A program made the translations under genes and the position numbers. From Trachythela sp. YZ-2020 (Eukaryota > Cnidaria > Anthozoa > Malacalcyonacea > Clavulariidae), in contig JADLSH010000199.1 of NCBI GenBank assembly GCA_016169945.1, positions 4,326,001 through 4,390,000 on the forward strand: a DNA stretch of 64,000 nucleotides, read 5' to 3'. The notes below the pieces were generated by a model. It worked only from the letters and a program-made list of their open reading frames with translations, was not told the DNA's origin and searched no databases. Positions within the stretch are counted from its first letter, which is position 1. Each line of letters begins with the position of its first letter. This document shows positions 22,901 to 63,589 of this stretch, piece by piece.

Positions 22901-24498
22901 GACATAAACTAGCTGTTGGCATGGCAACGCTTGGTCCATCATTCGGTCATCATTATGTTGACCCCAGTCCTATTGCTCGCCATGTGGTCAATGCTGATGC
23001 TGTGGAAGGTATAAAATCTTTCTTTCGTTTGGAGCTATTTATCACCCCCGCCCCCCTCCCCCAGTAAATCCATCCGGTTAGCAAACTATAACGCCTAAAG
23101 CTCTTTTGAATGCCAATACACGAATCGCGAAATTCGGGCAAAAATCACAGTTAAAGAAAAACATGTAGCTGTGACTGGATGATTTAAATATGCGTATTAA
23201 AGTATTCAAATGTTCAGTCATGCATTCGTGATTACATATCACAACAATAAAAACACGAATGCATGACTGAACATTTGAATACTTTAATACGCATATTTTA
23301 AATCATCCAGTCACAGCTACATGTTTTTCTTAAACTGCGATTTTTGCCCGACTCAGAACGCGTCATTTGGATGCGCAGCCGAATTTCGCGATTCGTGTAT
23401 TGAGTTGCGCGTTGATGGGCGTAAAAAATTATCAAATTGGTTAACATTATGAAAGTGATGCCCCTTACGTATGTGTCTTCGTTCATTTTCTAGCTGTTAC
23501 TGCATACAACCCGGCAGTAGTTGCTCTAACAGACATGCTCCGTCAACAGCTCAGATTGGTTGAACAATTTGTTGATAACAGTCGACGCATGTACGAATCT
23601 TACACAAAAAACCTGAATACAACGTACAGATATACGACCTTAGAAGACACTTTACAGGTATACAACTGATATGTACATAAAATATTTCACAACTTGTGAA
23701 AGTTTGACTGCATAGACGGATTTTCATATTTATTACTAGGGGGTGCCAGAAATTTTAGGGGGGGTGAGCTGTTGAAGTAACACAAGGCGTCACCAAACGT
23801 TGTGCTGCAGGGCTCAGCCCCCAGTGAGGTCCAGTAAACAATCTCTACATCTTTCAATTCCATTTACTGGCCACTAAATAGACAAGACCACTATACATCA
23901 TCGACGAAGTGTTCAATCGTCACTATTGGAAGAAATTGTTGAGAACGTTGAACAATCATGATATCGATCAATCAACTACATTACTACGTTGCTCTACAAC
24001 CTAATTGAATTTTGTCTGTATAACTATAAAGGTCTGTTCACACGATCAGATTCTCCTCCCGAATGTGATTATTTCACACAATACAGCAACAACTCAGTGC
24101 AACAACTACACTTCGCTAGGTATGAGCCAACGGCCTTCCTATATATTGCCAGCAAATCTATAGTAAATCACATGCGTCAAGAGAAGAAATGGATTCGACA
24201 AATCGGATCGTGTGAACCAGCCTTAACGCAGAGGATATTGGAACGGACAATATTGTACTTGTTTGATTGCAGCCCATTAGGAAACATTGCTCTATGAGAC
24301 TACGATTATGGCGTTCACCTAGACAATTTGTGTCGGTTTGTCTTTAACAGGATTGAACTTTCCGAATTTTCAATACCGCTTTTCTACACATATATACTTG
24401 GTCAAAAAATTATAAATATATTTAATCGTTTCTTTCGTTTGTAGTACATTGATGAGAACAGAAACCGCCACAGTCAAAGTGAACCAGTCACGAAGTGA
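19940..24498 (+). CDS. C19orf44: C19orf44-like protein (DUF4614), 5 coding exons
   Basis: Exons: 19940-20198, 21483-22201, 22840-23008, 23494-23657, 24445-24498, with consistent phases (1,0,1,0), giving 454 aa from the chosen ATG. The C-terminal part (about residues 340-440) carries the conserved family core: GMATLGPSFGHHYVDPSPIA, RHVVNADAVEAVTAYNPAV, LTDMLRQQLRLVEQFV and a closing TLEDTLQYIDENRNRHSQ. The N-terminal exon has an acidic SDDELERYLG motif like the vertebrate SDEEEMKVLLGS segment. The middle exon is low-complexity, Ser/Lys/His/Arg rich and probably disordered. The molecular function is unknown in any animal as far as I know. The start is weak: vertebrate homologues have about 200 more N-terminal residues, so upstream exons may be missed, or 19940 may be internal after an AAAAAG acceptor at about 19930. 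Confidence 0.85.
20405..20645. repeat. Array of TAGGAATTCCTATAGG palindromes
   Basis: About a dozen degenerate units of the self-complementary words GGAATTCC and CCTATAGG, linked into TAGGAATTCCTATAGGAA strings, with two inverted AAATTGGGCCAAAAT / GGACCAAAATCTAATAGG blocks. Lies in the first C19orf44 intron. Every unit is palindromic, so the array can extrude cruciforms. Confidence 0.75.
21185..21450 (+). repeat. CAC/CAT trinucleotide-rich low-complexity tract
   Basis: Imperfect CACCATCACCAC repeats immediately before the large C19orf44 exon. In frame they give His/Thr/Ile-rich peptides that look like coding sequence. The acceptor TCTAACAG at 21475-21482 and the loss of composition bias after it show the exon begins at 21483. 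Confidence 0.65.
23114..23402. mobile_element. 289-bp foldback element in C19orf44 intron
   Basis: CAATACACGAATCGCGAAAT at the left is mirrored at the right end. The inner arms (ACATGTAGCTGTGACTGG, GTATTCAAATGTTCAGTC, ATGCATTCGTG) are almost perfectly inverted around a short TTACATATCACAACAATAAA centre. A small non-palindromic insertion (ACTCAGAACGCGTCATTTGG) sits in the right arm. Confidence 0.8.
24030..24227. mobile_element. MITE with CTGTTCACACGATC ends, copy A
   Basis: GGTCTGTTCACACGATCAGA at the left, mirrored by ATCGGATCGTGTGAACCAGC at the right. The interior (CTACACTTCGCTAGGTATGA) is shared, inverted, with 57621-57785. Lies in the last C19orf44 intron. Confidence 0.7.
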
Positions 24499-24809
24499 AC
24501 AAAGAAGCATAATACAAAACCAGAATTTCAATTTATTCCATAAAACATTACTTTTAAATCACAATTTTTATCTACGCACAAACATAATACAAACGAGAAT
24601 AATAATTTATCCAATAAAACATATTTATCTAGTACACAATTTTATATCTGCTTAAAAATATTTAAACTCTGCAGTACCTGCCTGCATGCGTACGTATATT
24701 CAATATTTCTTTACAAAATAAATAAATCTATCTATCTAAAATTCTACTTTTAAAATATTTTAATAGGCCTTTTTACGTATATTTCCCTACCGGGTAAGCT
24801 TAGTGTATT
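24499..24809. promoter_or_regulatory. Convergent 3' ends of C19orf44 and MFSD13A
   Basis: The 311 bp between the two stop codons hold a plus-strand AATAAA (24613-24618) for C19orf44 and a minus-strand AATAAA (plus TTTATT, 24532-24537) for MFSD13A. If both are used, the two transcripts overlap antisense by roughly 100 nt. The rest is AT-rich, with an AATAAATAAATCTATC stretch at about 24717. Confidence 0.4.
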
Positions 24810-27800
24810 TCATACAGCACCGCCAATTTCGGCACCAATCCTCTGTGACGTCACAACTTTTAACCGCCTACCATGCAATTTAAAACGACTCCATAAGATA
24901 ATCTGTAACACAGCGCATACTATAGGTACATATACCAACACTTGAAAACATCCCAGCCTGACGTCACTTCCGGTTCTATTATGGACATTTTTGTCACCCA
25001 AAAGCAAATCAGAGTTGACGGTTTTGGCGCCTTCGTCTGAGTAAAATATTGAGTACCCAGTCTGTTTGGCCAGCAGCCATGTTCCCAGAAGAGGCGCGAG
25101 TGTTTGGCCTGGTTTCGAGAGCAAAGCGGAAGTGCCGAAGACTAGTGCGGAGATACTCTGCTTCCGGTGATGTATGACGTAATCTTCGTCAACAAGATCA
25201 CTGATGACTAGGTTAAGAAGTTTACATGTGCCTTCTGTGAAAACACGATTGCTACAGGTAGAAAACAGAAAGGAATTATGTGCTTTGTGATTCTAAAGAC
25301 TAATACTGTGCGTGATAAAAAATTATAGACAAATACAGACAAACACATAGATTCATGTTTAAAACTATCATCAACACGACAACTAGACATGATTAAGACA
25401 TACAAAATGGGCTATTCCATTTAATATCAGCTCAGCCCCGGTCGAGGATACATGTTTCTCAGTTTTACCCCCTGAGGAATTCCAAGCTCAAAACCCTTAC
25501 CCCTGAGGAATTGCAATCTCAAAACACTTACCCCTGAGGAATTCCAATCTCAAAACACTTACCCCTGAGGAATTCCAATCTCAAAAACCTTACCCCTGAA
25601 GAATTCTAATCTCAAAACGCTTACCCCTGAATAATTCTAATCTCAAAACGCTCACCCCTGAGGAATTACAGTCTCAAAACAATTACCCCCGAGGAATTCC
25701 AGTCTCAAAACACTCACCCCTGAGGAATTCCAGCTCAATTATGGGGTTCTCCTGAAGAATTCCAGCTATCCTCGACAGGGGGTGTGCGGTTATTAAATGG
25801 AATAGCCCAATGTTAAACAGAAACCATATTTTAGTAAACAATTGGAAGATCTTTGTAATTATGTCAATAAAATGTTTATGGTCGGAGACGTTTTTAACAG
25901 GTCGGTGTGAAACCTGAAACCAGCAATTATTTGCCTGGGCAAACAAGGAAACGCTAATTCCGATGTTCTAATTTATGTAAGGAAAACGGTGGTTGCCTAA
26001 AATTGCGTTCCAAGTTGCAGCAAATATTGCCTGGTGTAACATAATAATAATAATAAAAGCATTTATTTTAACACGATAATAATTTTACAGCATAGCTGAT
26101 GTGGTCGTGCAACTACCTAATAACTAACAACTATAGTCTAATGTGATTACTAATATTACGTATAACGTACAGTATGACTAATATAACGACTAATTATTCA
26201 CATAAATACTTTACAAAGATCACATTATTTGACATTTACAGTTACACTTATATCAAGAATTACATAAATCTAATGAGTATATAAAGAAAACTTTCATCAA
26301 TAATTATATGACTATCTACTTCCATGCAACATTGCAAGATTATTTGCATCATCAAATGTCATCCTAATTGAACCAAAGAATGTCTATATAATTATATTTC
26401 TGCAAAATTTTGTACACATACTGTACATGAGCTCATTTGAACTATTTTGAAATTGTATTTGTTTATAATTTGGGGGGGGGGGGGTGTAGTCATAATTATA
26501 ATCAACAGCATCCATTCTACTACAACGTAAGTGCTTTAACAGATTTCTTAAATTCTTTAAACGTTTTAGACGTTTTTAGCCATGGCCTTTAGCCACCCCT
26601 GCAATACGGTTACGCACTCACCTCGCAATAAAAATGCATAATAATGTTGACCAGTCCGGGCCCAGGAGCAACATTACTAAACTGAGCACCAGTTTGACAT
26701 AAAACAACCATTTTATAACCAAATAAGCACCATATCGCCGACACAACGTTAAAAAGTACAGGTTATTAATGTGAGGTGCCACAAATGATAGACCCAGTAA
26801 AAACGCGGCTGAATTTGGTGACAATGTGTGACCAAGTAGCTTGTCCAAAAATAACGGGAAAAAATTGCTGTTAAAATGACAGTGGAAAACCTGCAAAGAA
26901 GTTGTAAACTGTCAGACCAGATATATTCCAGTTTCCATTGCTTATTAAGTTAAGCATACCTAGACTGCTAGAAGAAATTCAGATATCAGGTTTCTGTAAT
27001 TCAGAATGCTAAACTGGGACATCTTGTAAGCTTTTTAAGGCTCTACTTCAAATACAGTTTAACCTCCAATTGACAAACACTCTATCAAGCGGACAGACTA
27101 AAATAGCGGAAGATAAATGAAGACGAAGTTCCCAACTCCCAAGCGACACCCCGTTATATTCCTTTACTCCATCCAGGGGATATCTCCAATTTTGGATATT
27201 TGAGACGCTCCCTACTCATGTTTGTTAAGTTAATAAATAGGTCACGGGCTTCGGTTGACAGAATTGACAACCAACATGGCGGCCAAAAATGAAATGCAAA
27301 AATAAGGGTGAGGTTTAGCCAAATGTTCAGACACTATTCAAGGCCGGATTAGAAACCACTTCTTAACCTTAAACCAAACATTTTTGAACTAAATTGTGTT
27401 TATAACACAGTTTTAACAGCCTTGGAAAATAATGTTGACGTCAGCAACAATGTTTTTCAAAACTCCGTAACTTTGTTGTTGTATAGCCTGCGAAAAACAG
27501 CCGATTGTCTCGTTCCTCGACCATACGAACGTCTGCGAAATAACATGAAAAATTCCATACTGATGACGTCAAAATGCCCCGATTCTGGGCATCTCTTCAG
27601 ATTGGCTAGTATATAATTATTGCATAAATTACGAAAACAAGTTCGTTTGGTCGAGGAACGAGACAATCGGGCGGCTGTTATTCGCAGGCTAGTTGTTGTA
27701 TCGATCGACCCAAATGTTTTGGTACATGTAATTCCTAATGCCTGGGTACATGCAATGGTCCACACTCACCTGAATTAAATTCATAGCTGTGAACCACCAA

Positions 27801-30800
27801 AAATTTCTATGCCGTAACAACTGTCTAACATATCTCTTTAACGCCAGAGAAGACGACTTGTGACGAGTCGCGACTTCGTATCTAGTGCACATATTAGAAA
27901 TAAATACGCAATTAGAATGGAGAATTGCAACACAGAGAGACAGGATTCAATTCAAGGATAAGGAATCTAAATCCTATTGACCTAGATCTAAGAACTATAA
28001 GACCAAGAACATTCATCTCGAGAAAGCGCTACTAATGCTGAGAGCTCGCTTTAGGGCGAATGATAAACTAGCAGAAAAAGATCCAAAGAACCTATCACTG
28101 AACTCCATTCCAAAATGCATTCTATTCATTAGATTCGGCGGTGGAGTAGGATAAAACTACCTGAAAAATACAATAAGAACTTCGACGTTTCGAGCGAAGG
28201 CCCTTCGATCGTCTGATACTAACTTCCAGACGAAGGGCCTTCGCTCGAAACGTCGAAGTTCTTATTGTATTTTTCAGGTAGTTTTCTCCTACTCCACCGC
28301 CGAATCTTCGTTAGACTCTACCTACACTGGCAGCACACGTTTGAGTTATTAATTATTCCATTCACTAGCGTTCAATGTTTACCATTTCCACAGAAATTCC
28401 GGTAACTTCGAATAGAACGAAAATGGAACACGCATATTTGGTTAGTCCAACCGAAATAATCGGTTTGCCTGAGAATAGCCTGTGTTGCTGGCGGTTTTAA
28501 GGGGTTGGGGGTTGAGGCGGAGGTAGTTTAGTCGAGGCCTGAGAAAGTCGTCCTCTTTTTCCGGTTGAGAAGTTGCATACGGTCATGTTTGTTTACCAGT
28601 CCCACAGAGCATTTTTAAAATCTTTTATGAGTAAATGGAATGCACATATTCCGAACGGTATTTTCAATCAAAATTTTGCATGCCATTTGCACGGTTTCAA
28701 ACCAGATGGGTTTTCTATGTTGATGGTAAACAACCAATGAGTCCAAAATGCGTTCCATTTGTGTTTATTAAACTCTCAAACGAAGCACCTTTGTTCGAAA
28801 CACTGGAATATTTTATGCTGACGAAAACGTATTCAATTAGCAACGGTCTTATATTCTCTAGTATACGACTGCCAACACTGGACCCCAAAGGCACTGAAAG
28901 TTTAGAAATTTTACATGTACGTTGAGAGCCGACAGTTGGAAAGCTAAAGGACTTTAATATGTATAGTCTGATTCTTTTGGCTTGTCACAATTTATTTTTT
29001 ATCTCCAAATAATCATTCTACGTTTACGTTTTATCGTTCATAACTACTAGCTGCATTTTCCCGCGTTGTTTTACAACCGTTCGCGTTGCATTTGCGTTCG
29101 GAACGCGTTCCAAGAAGAGTTCCATGCCATTGCTTTACTCTAAATTCTCACGTTCGGTACCCCAAAGCCTAGAAATTTACATATATGTACGTTAAGAACC
29201 AAAAGTTGGAAGACCTTACCTATCATTTGGAGACGCTAACACAGATGAATGACTTGTTTTTTCAAAATAATGTTTCATTGTCGAAGTACTGAGCACAAAA
29301 CCAATAAATGAAAACCCTGCTAGACACACACAGAATATTTGAAACGTAATAATAAACTCCTTGTCCCACAAGTAATACGACATAAACACTGATGTTGAAC
29401 CGATTGCAGAGAAAAATGACGAATAACCATTGAGACGCGTTCTCTCCTCCTCACTAAGGGCCAGATCAGCAAGTAAGGCTGAATGATTTAAGTCAATCAG
29501 GGTTAAAAATGCATCGTATATACAAAGGCATATCACAAATTGTAATGAAGGTTGCAGCCAGCTGAACCAAAATGATAGAAAACCCAAGACAAATACAGGA
29601 CTGAACTTCATAAGTGTCCTAGAAATGGATAATATAGCAAGTAGATAAGTACTCATTAACATATGAGTCAGAGCCACTGACATAGAAACCAGTGCAAGGA
29701 ATGGGTACAACGCTTATACATTATAAAGTCGCAGTACCTTATTCTTTTACGAACAACTTCAACAGAACCAACATGACTAAAAACAAATTAATTAAAATCA
29801 TGATGAATTTGCAAGGAATTCGGTGCCCTATTCCATACAGTATACAGGGCCACCGAGAGATTTTGCCAGTCTGGGGCAAATTTTCTTCCCGGGGCCCCTA
29901 TGATGTCATAACATTCCAGCGGCCGCTAGATGTCCTTGATCTGTACTGCGACAATATTGTATTTTCATTTTTAACCTGACAAAAATTAAACAGGTCCATC
30001 AGGTTGGGGTTCCTGTACATCCATTTTTTATTTCTGGATCAATCATCCTCTGTTGGACAGGTGAAATGATTTGGGCAGGCATAGGAAGCAACTTCAAGTT
30101 GGAGGAGCACTTCATCTTAAGGGCATCTCTTCTATTAGAAAGACACTTTTCCCATTGTTTTAGCTGGAAAAAAGGGCACTTAAAAAAACTTGGTGGACAT
30201 GTGCCCCTATAGATGCCCCCCAGGTCCCCTGATTCCTACACCACTGAATTTGGGTGCTAGACAAGGTAAACTAAACAGCATACATCAGTTGGTCATTCAA
30301 TGTCCTATCTTTCCTCCATTTACTTACATATTCTTCTCCAATGATCCATGGTCACTGATCCAGCCAAAAAGTGGATCGTTTAATGAGTTCCAAACAAGAA
30401 AGACAGCCTAGTAGAAAATTATTTTAGTATCATAATTAAGATTAAAATAAATATAAACAATATTTCACATCTTATCAGGTTGCCTCTGCAGGACCCTGTT
30501 AGACGACATTTCATTGAAATGAGGACATATTGAGGACACTAATATTTAAAAAAAGAACTCAAAATTGGGTGTACAGGTGAGCGAGGGCTCCAATTTCCAA
30601 AGGGACCTGCTCAATTTTTGGTGCCCACTCAAGTTGGAGTCTGGGGATCGACACCTTCTGCCCTCCCCCCATCTCAGCAGCCCTGATCCTAATTTTCTTG
30701 TTAATCACTCAAATCTTGGGTGCAGAAGATTCTATCTTTGGACACCATCCACTCTGTCCAAATTGTGACAGCTATTAAAAGCAGGAAGCTAAAAAACAGC

Positions 30801-31555
30801 AGGAAATTGGCAACCTTTCAAAAGTGCAACAGTACTAGTTTTTAAAGTTTGGTGAATGACACACGGATTAACACGGACCTCCTGTGGTTAGTACCTGAAA
30901 TACCGTTGGAAATTGAATGAGAAAACTCAGTAATTCCTTGATAAGGGCTTTTACCCAGCAAATCAAACTTTTCAGGCCTACTAAACCTTTGAAGTGCTCA
31001 ATGGCTCCAAATTTGGAGAACTGATCTTAATACAATACTGTATTATTATTTATATATTGATATTCTAATTAATAAAAATATAATTTGAATACAATTATTG
31101 AATAATACAAGCCACGTATAAAATTTCTAAATATTTTCGGAACTATTTAACTGCGCAAAATTAAAGATCTCTTGCGTAAAGCTTGTTCATGCTTTAGCGA
31201 TTTTCAACAGGTGCGAAATGTTTAAAGCAGACCCCCAGTGGCATTATATAAGATTTTTAAAGGTCTACATATTTATAAATCTTAAAGTTATATATTTTAA
31301 AATATAAACGAGATTATTATTGAGGTAAGAAAAATATATATCCAATGAAAGGCTCTTATGAAAAGCATTATATAATGAAATATCAACATATATAAACATC
31401 GTACAAACCTCGCCAATCCAAAAGGAAGTCTTGTCGATCTTGTAGACAGACACGAATATTTCAACGTAATACAACAGAAAAACATTATGAAGTATAGACC
31501 AAAATAAAGCGATAGAGCCATAAGAAATACGTACAACTTCCATGGGCTCCATCAT
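24810..31555 (-). CDS. MFSD13A: MFSD13A/TMEM180-like transporter, 7 coding exons
   Basis: Multi-pass membrane protein of the major-facilitator-like MFSD13A (TMEM180) family; its substrate is not established. Coding exons from 5': 31409-31555, 30328-30407, 29738-29776, 29220-29618, 27770-27881, 26622-26890, 24810-25251. All junctions are AG/GT with matching phase, giving 495 aa (human 517). Family-specific stretches: [20 protein letters not shown] in the first exon, [118 protein letters not shown] and LHGRRLKVV near the end. [13 protein letters not shown] corresponds to the MFS loop 2-3 signature region. The start is one of two adjacent ATGs (31555 or 31552). The frame remains open upstream to about 31717 but looks like UTR or intron (poly-T tract). 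Confidence 0.94.
25409..25808. repeat. Minisatellite enclosed by inverted repeats
   Basis: GGGCTATTCCATTTAATA at 25409 is mirrored at 25791-25808, and a second inverted pair (GGTCGAGGATA / TATCCTCGAC) lies just inside. Between them are about ten tandem copies of a 31-bp unit built on ACCCCTGAGGAATTCCAATC followed by TCAAAACACTT. Located in the last MFSD13A intron. Not a CRISPR array: the units abut with no spacers. Confidence 0.85.
26038..26320 (-). mobile_element. Probable retroelement 3' tail
   Basis: (ATA)n trinucleotide followed by AAAAGCATTTATTTTAACAC and low-complexity ACTAATA-rich sequence, the usual look of a non-LTR retroelement 3' end read on the minus strand. No coding part remains, so the family cannot be named. 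Confidence 0.4.
27484..27691. mobile_element. MITE with TAGCCTGCGAA ends, next to an MFSD13A exon
   Basis: TAGCCTGCGAAAAACAGCCG and GATTGTCTCGTTCCTCGACC at the left are mirrored at the right by GGTCGAGGAACGAGACAATC and TATTCGCAGGCTA. The middle is unique and includes CCCCGATTCTGGGCATC. It ends 78 bp downstream of the exon at 27770-27881. Confidence 0.75.
28132..28306. mobile_element. Complete GAAGGGCC foldback MITE, 175 bp
   Basis: GATTCGGCGGTGGAGTAGGA ends, long inverted arms (ACTACCTGAAAAATACAATA, AGAACTTCGACGTTTCGAGC, GAAGGCCCTTCG) and a small central loop. The best-preserved member of the family in the window. In an MFSD13A intron. Confidence 0.85.
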
Positions 31556-32514
31556 TAAAGAATTAAAAGAAAACAAAGATTTTTTAAGATATATTGAAAG
31601 ACTACATACCGAACCAAAACACTTCTGACTATTTCCGCTTAATTTATTCATATTTTGATATTGATCACCGCTCACCTTGACAACTGCGCGTTCACTGGAA
31701 ATATTCGTGGGGCTCACGCACTGTGCGTGGTGGATCCACGTGGAATGGAAGGTGTATACCGTCGTTTGCGTCTAAGCATGAATAGTCGCAGATAAAACAT
31801 TATCTTTGCTCACGTGAAACTTCATGTTTGTCAAGAGCAATCTGATTAACCAATAACGTTTAAACAGTCTCACACTGATTGGCTTAAAAAACCTTCAAAT
31901 GCTTTGAAGATAACATCACATGTATAGCCTTGCAAACCTTATACAATGAATAATGAAAATGCCAATTAATTAGTTACAAGCACTAGCGGTTTTACCTCTG
32001 TGCGTTTGTAACTAGTTTGCATATGAATTTTCTCGCGTCCATGTTGATAAGTGCCACTGATAGTTTTCACCTGACGTCATCGCCGCCATGTTGGATGAAC
32101 TTGACAAAGGATTTTGCTTGTTTGTAATGCAAATTTCATCGAACATGGCGTAAATCTCTTTGAACCATAGGGATTGGTTGCAAACCACTTTCGAATATAT
32201 AATCACTCGCTTTCGGCTCGGTGATTGTGTGTATTAGTGAGTTTGGGAAATACAACGGCAACGTCAAAAAATTTGCGAGGCAAATTAAATTTAGTAATGC
32301 ATTCTTTTGCTTGAATATAAATGTTGTTCTATGTGGGCGTTCTAACTTCCTAAATTCACTATTCAGTACAACACAGTCGCTCACGTTGCATTACAAAAAG
32401 GGTGTAATACCTTCGGTATATTATAGGACATACACAAAGATATATTTTACTATATATATTTCGATCACAAGTTTATTAACGCCATATGATTTTGATACCC
32501 TGGTATGACCATTC

Positions 32515-32712
32515 AGCCTGGTTTCCATTTAGTAGTAACGGTCATATCAAGGTGGCCGATGTAATAGAATGCCGATATTTCTCTGCAATCATTAAATACT
32601 AATTTGCATAGAGCACACAAACGACAAGATAGATCCAGGCTATTTCACATCGTCCAGCATGACATGGTCACGACAGTTACGACCAAATGGTCACCAGGCT
32701 GTACTCCTATGG
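32515..32712. mobile_element. MITE, AGCCTGGTTTCCATTTAG ends, copy A
   Basis: CAGCCTGGTTTCCATTTAGT on the left; the right end GACCAAATGGTCACCAGGCT is its imperfect inverse. It shares TATTTCACATCGTC, TACGACCAAAT and GTAATAGA-type segments with the copy at 63030-63236. Confidence 0.6.
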
Positions 32713-33109
32713 AAAGTGTCAAAGCGACTTCCATCACTTAACAAAAGTGAATGAAGTGAAAACGTAGTTGGTAGATTGTTCGAGATTCAATGTTCAAACG
32801 CACAGTGTAATTTCCAGATTCTTGTCAACTTGTCAACAACATACTTGTCAACAACATACTTGCGAAGATTCGAAAACTTGCTATAATACTGCAACTAACA
32901 GTAACAACTTGGTAACAATCATTGGTTATGATCTTGTTTCAACTAAATGCAATATAATCACCATTGGTACACCATGTAGTAACAAACTTGTTGCAAGGTT
33001 GATAATAAAATAGACCTTTTGCAACTTGTTCTAAACATTCGCTATAATCTTAACAATCTCATAAACTGTTTATCTAGCAACAGTCAGCACTCAGTCAGAC
33101 TAGCAGTAC

Positions 33110-33250
33110 TGCAATGGCCAACAGGCAAACCTACCCAGCCAAAAGCCTGCATGTTGGAAAATTTCCAGTTATTTTGACGAAGGTTGGGAAAACCAAAACT
33201 GATCCTACCCGAAGGAAGCTTGAGAACGTTTTGCAACTCTGGTACCACAA
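33110..33250. repeat. Dispersed repeat, CCTGCATGTTGGAAAATTTC family
   Basis: One of three copies (also 34425-34535 and, inverted, 63590-63705) sharing TACCCAGCCAAAAGCCTGCA, GGAAAATTTCCAGTTATT, AAGGTTGGGAAAAC and a CTACCCGAAGGAAG...GAAAACGTTTTGCA end. The two left copies flank the end of the vinculin-like gene. Confidence 0.6.
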
Positions 33251-33342
33251 GCCTGTCGCAAACACATCTTGCTGACAAGATGAGACAATGAACCGATTTA
33301 TACTAAAGACGGATTATCCACGTGTCAACCACGTGTCCTGTG

Positions 33343-62290
<28,948 letters not shown>

Positions 62291-63029
62291 CTAAATAAAC
62301 CATAAATACAGAAAATATTAACTCTAATCTTACAGTAAGTAGAGGTCTACCACACATGGTGGTCAACCGGAAGTTAAATGATGTAAATTCCTTTAAAGGG
62401 ATACGGCAATAAAAATTTAGTTTATCTCATCTTTGTTAGATTGGCTAACAAAATAAACTTGTCAAACCGGTTTGAGAATCATTTTTATTTGTTTTATTGG
62501 TAATACATTTTTGCACACATCAGTCTGTCAAACTGGTTTTCTACTATACAAATAACTAACTGTCCAAATATCGCTGTATATTTGTACTCGTTTTTGGCGT
62601 TATTTGGACACTTCTTACTACAGTTGTATAATAAAATTCGTTATTTGAAATAGTGACCGAAGTTTGGGCTCATAATGACCATTGGCTTTCTGGATAAAAT
62701 ACTTGCGTGACCCTGCTTGTGACGTAACATGCATATCCACAAAAATCCAAGATGGCGGACAGCTCGCTGATTTATGATTATTTCTGTCAAAATATCTCAA
62801 GAACTAAGAAAGATACGAAAAATCGGTAAGGGAGATTTATATATAATTTTAAAAGTTCTTTCAAAATAAAATGAACTAAATTTTCATTGCCATATCCCTT
62901 TAAGGCTTTATTTATATGTAGAAGTCTTATATATTGTGGTCAGTAGAATTGAGTGATTAAGTTTCATGCTCCTATAATACTTGAAGTTGACCACCTTCCA
63001 CATTCCAGTAAATAGTACTGAAAACAACT

Positions 63030-63236
63030 AAAACCTGTTTTCCATTTGGTTGCAACTTTCGTTACCAAGTCAGGTTCGAGTGTTCGACGATGTGAAATAG
63101 TCTGGACCTTACTTAATGTGTTGTATGCAATAATCCAACCAGTCTTTTCTGAATGTAGAGATACATGAACACTCTATTACATCGTCCACCTAAGGTTGCG
63201 ACCGTTACGACCAAATATAATGGAAGCCAGGCTTAA
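63030..63236. mobile_element. MITE, CCTGTTTTCCATTTGG ends, copy B
   Basis: AAACCTGTTTTCCATTTGGT on the left and ATATAATGGAAGCCAGGCTT on the right. It shares GATGTGAAATAGTCTGGA, TATTACATCGTCCACC and GTTACGACCAAAT with 32515-32712. Confidence 0.6.
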
Positions 63237-63589
63237 GGGGGTCCAATAGGCAATACAAACACATTCTCTTCTCTTTTCAATATAGTTAAATCTGGTTTCA
63301 ACAGGTTGTTTAGTGTGTTAGTCTGACTAAAAAGATGTTCTTAATACATTGCTACCATGGTTACCAAGATATGACACGCCCAATGGCGAAAAAAGCGTGC
63401 TCTTGTAAACATGATAACTAGAATAGTAATAATAATAAGAACCTGGCATCATGGTTTTACCCTAAGATTGTATAGAATAAAGCTGGATTTCTTAGCTTTG
63501 CGTATACTTTTGCGTTCAGAATTATACAGATCTGATTAAGAAGGCTGCAGCGACTGGATTTTCTGTATTGGACCAACTCAATAGGAATA

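Larger units (their letters stand above)
31556..33342. promoter_or_regulatory. Spacer upstream of MFSD13A, partly MITE-derived
   Basis: Lies between the MFSD13A start and the 3' end of the vinculin-like gene. A block at about 31761-31900 (GTCGTTTGCGTCTAAGCATG, AGTCGCAGATA, CTCACGTGAAACTT) is shared with a MITE at 38449-38682. It contains CACGTG and lies 200-350 bp upstream of the ATG. A CCTGGTTTCCATT-type MITE (32515-32712) and CAAGTTGTTG-like and CTGCATGTTGGAAAATTTCC repeats (32815-33250) fill the rest. No gene seen. Confidence 0.4.

Noticed and set aside
25409..25808. CRISPR array
   Set aside because: The units are adjacent without spacers, and the genome is clearly eukaryotic (spliced animal genes).
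28635..28925. 96-codon plus-strand ORF in an MFSD13A intron
   Set aside because: No family signature and no splice context; surrounding sequence has repeated GGAACGCGTTCC-type words typical of repeat debris.
31556..31717. Longer MFSD13A N-terminus starting near 31717
   Set aside because: The in-frame extension contains a poly-T rich, intron/UTR-like stretch, and homologues begin close to the ATG at 31555/31552.
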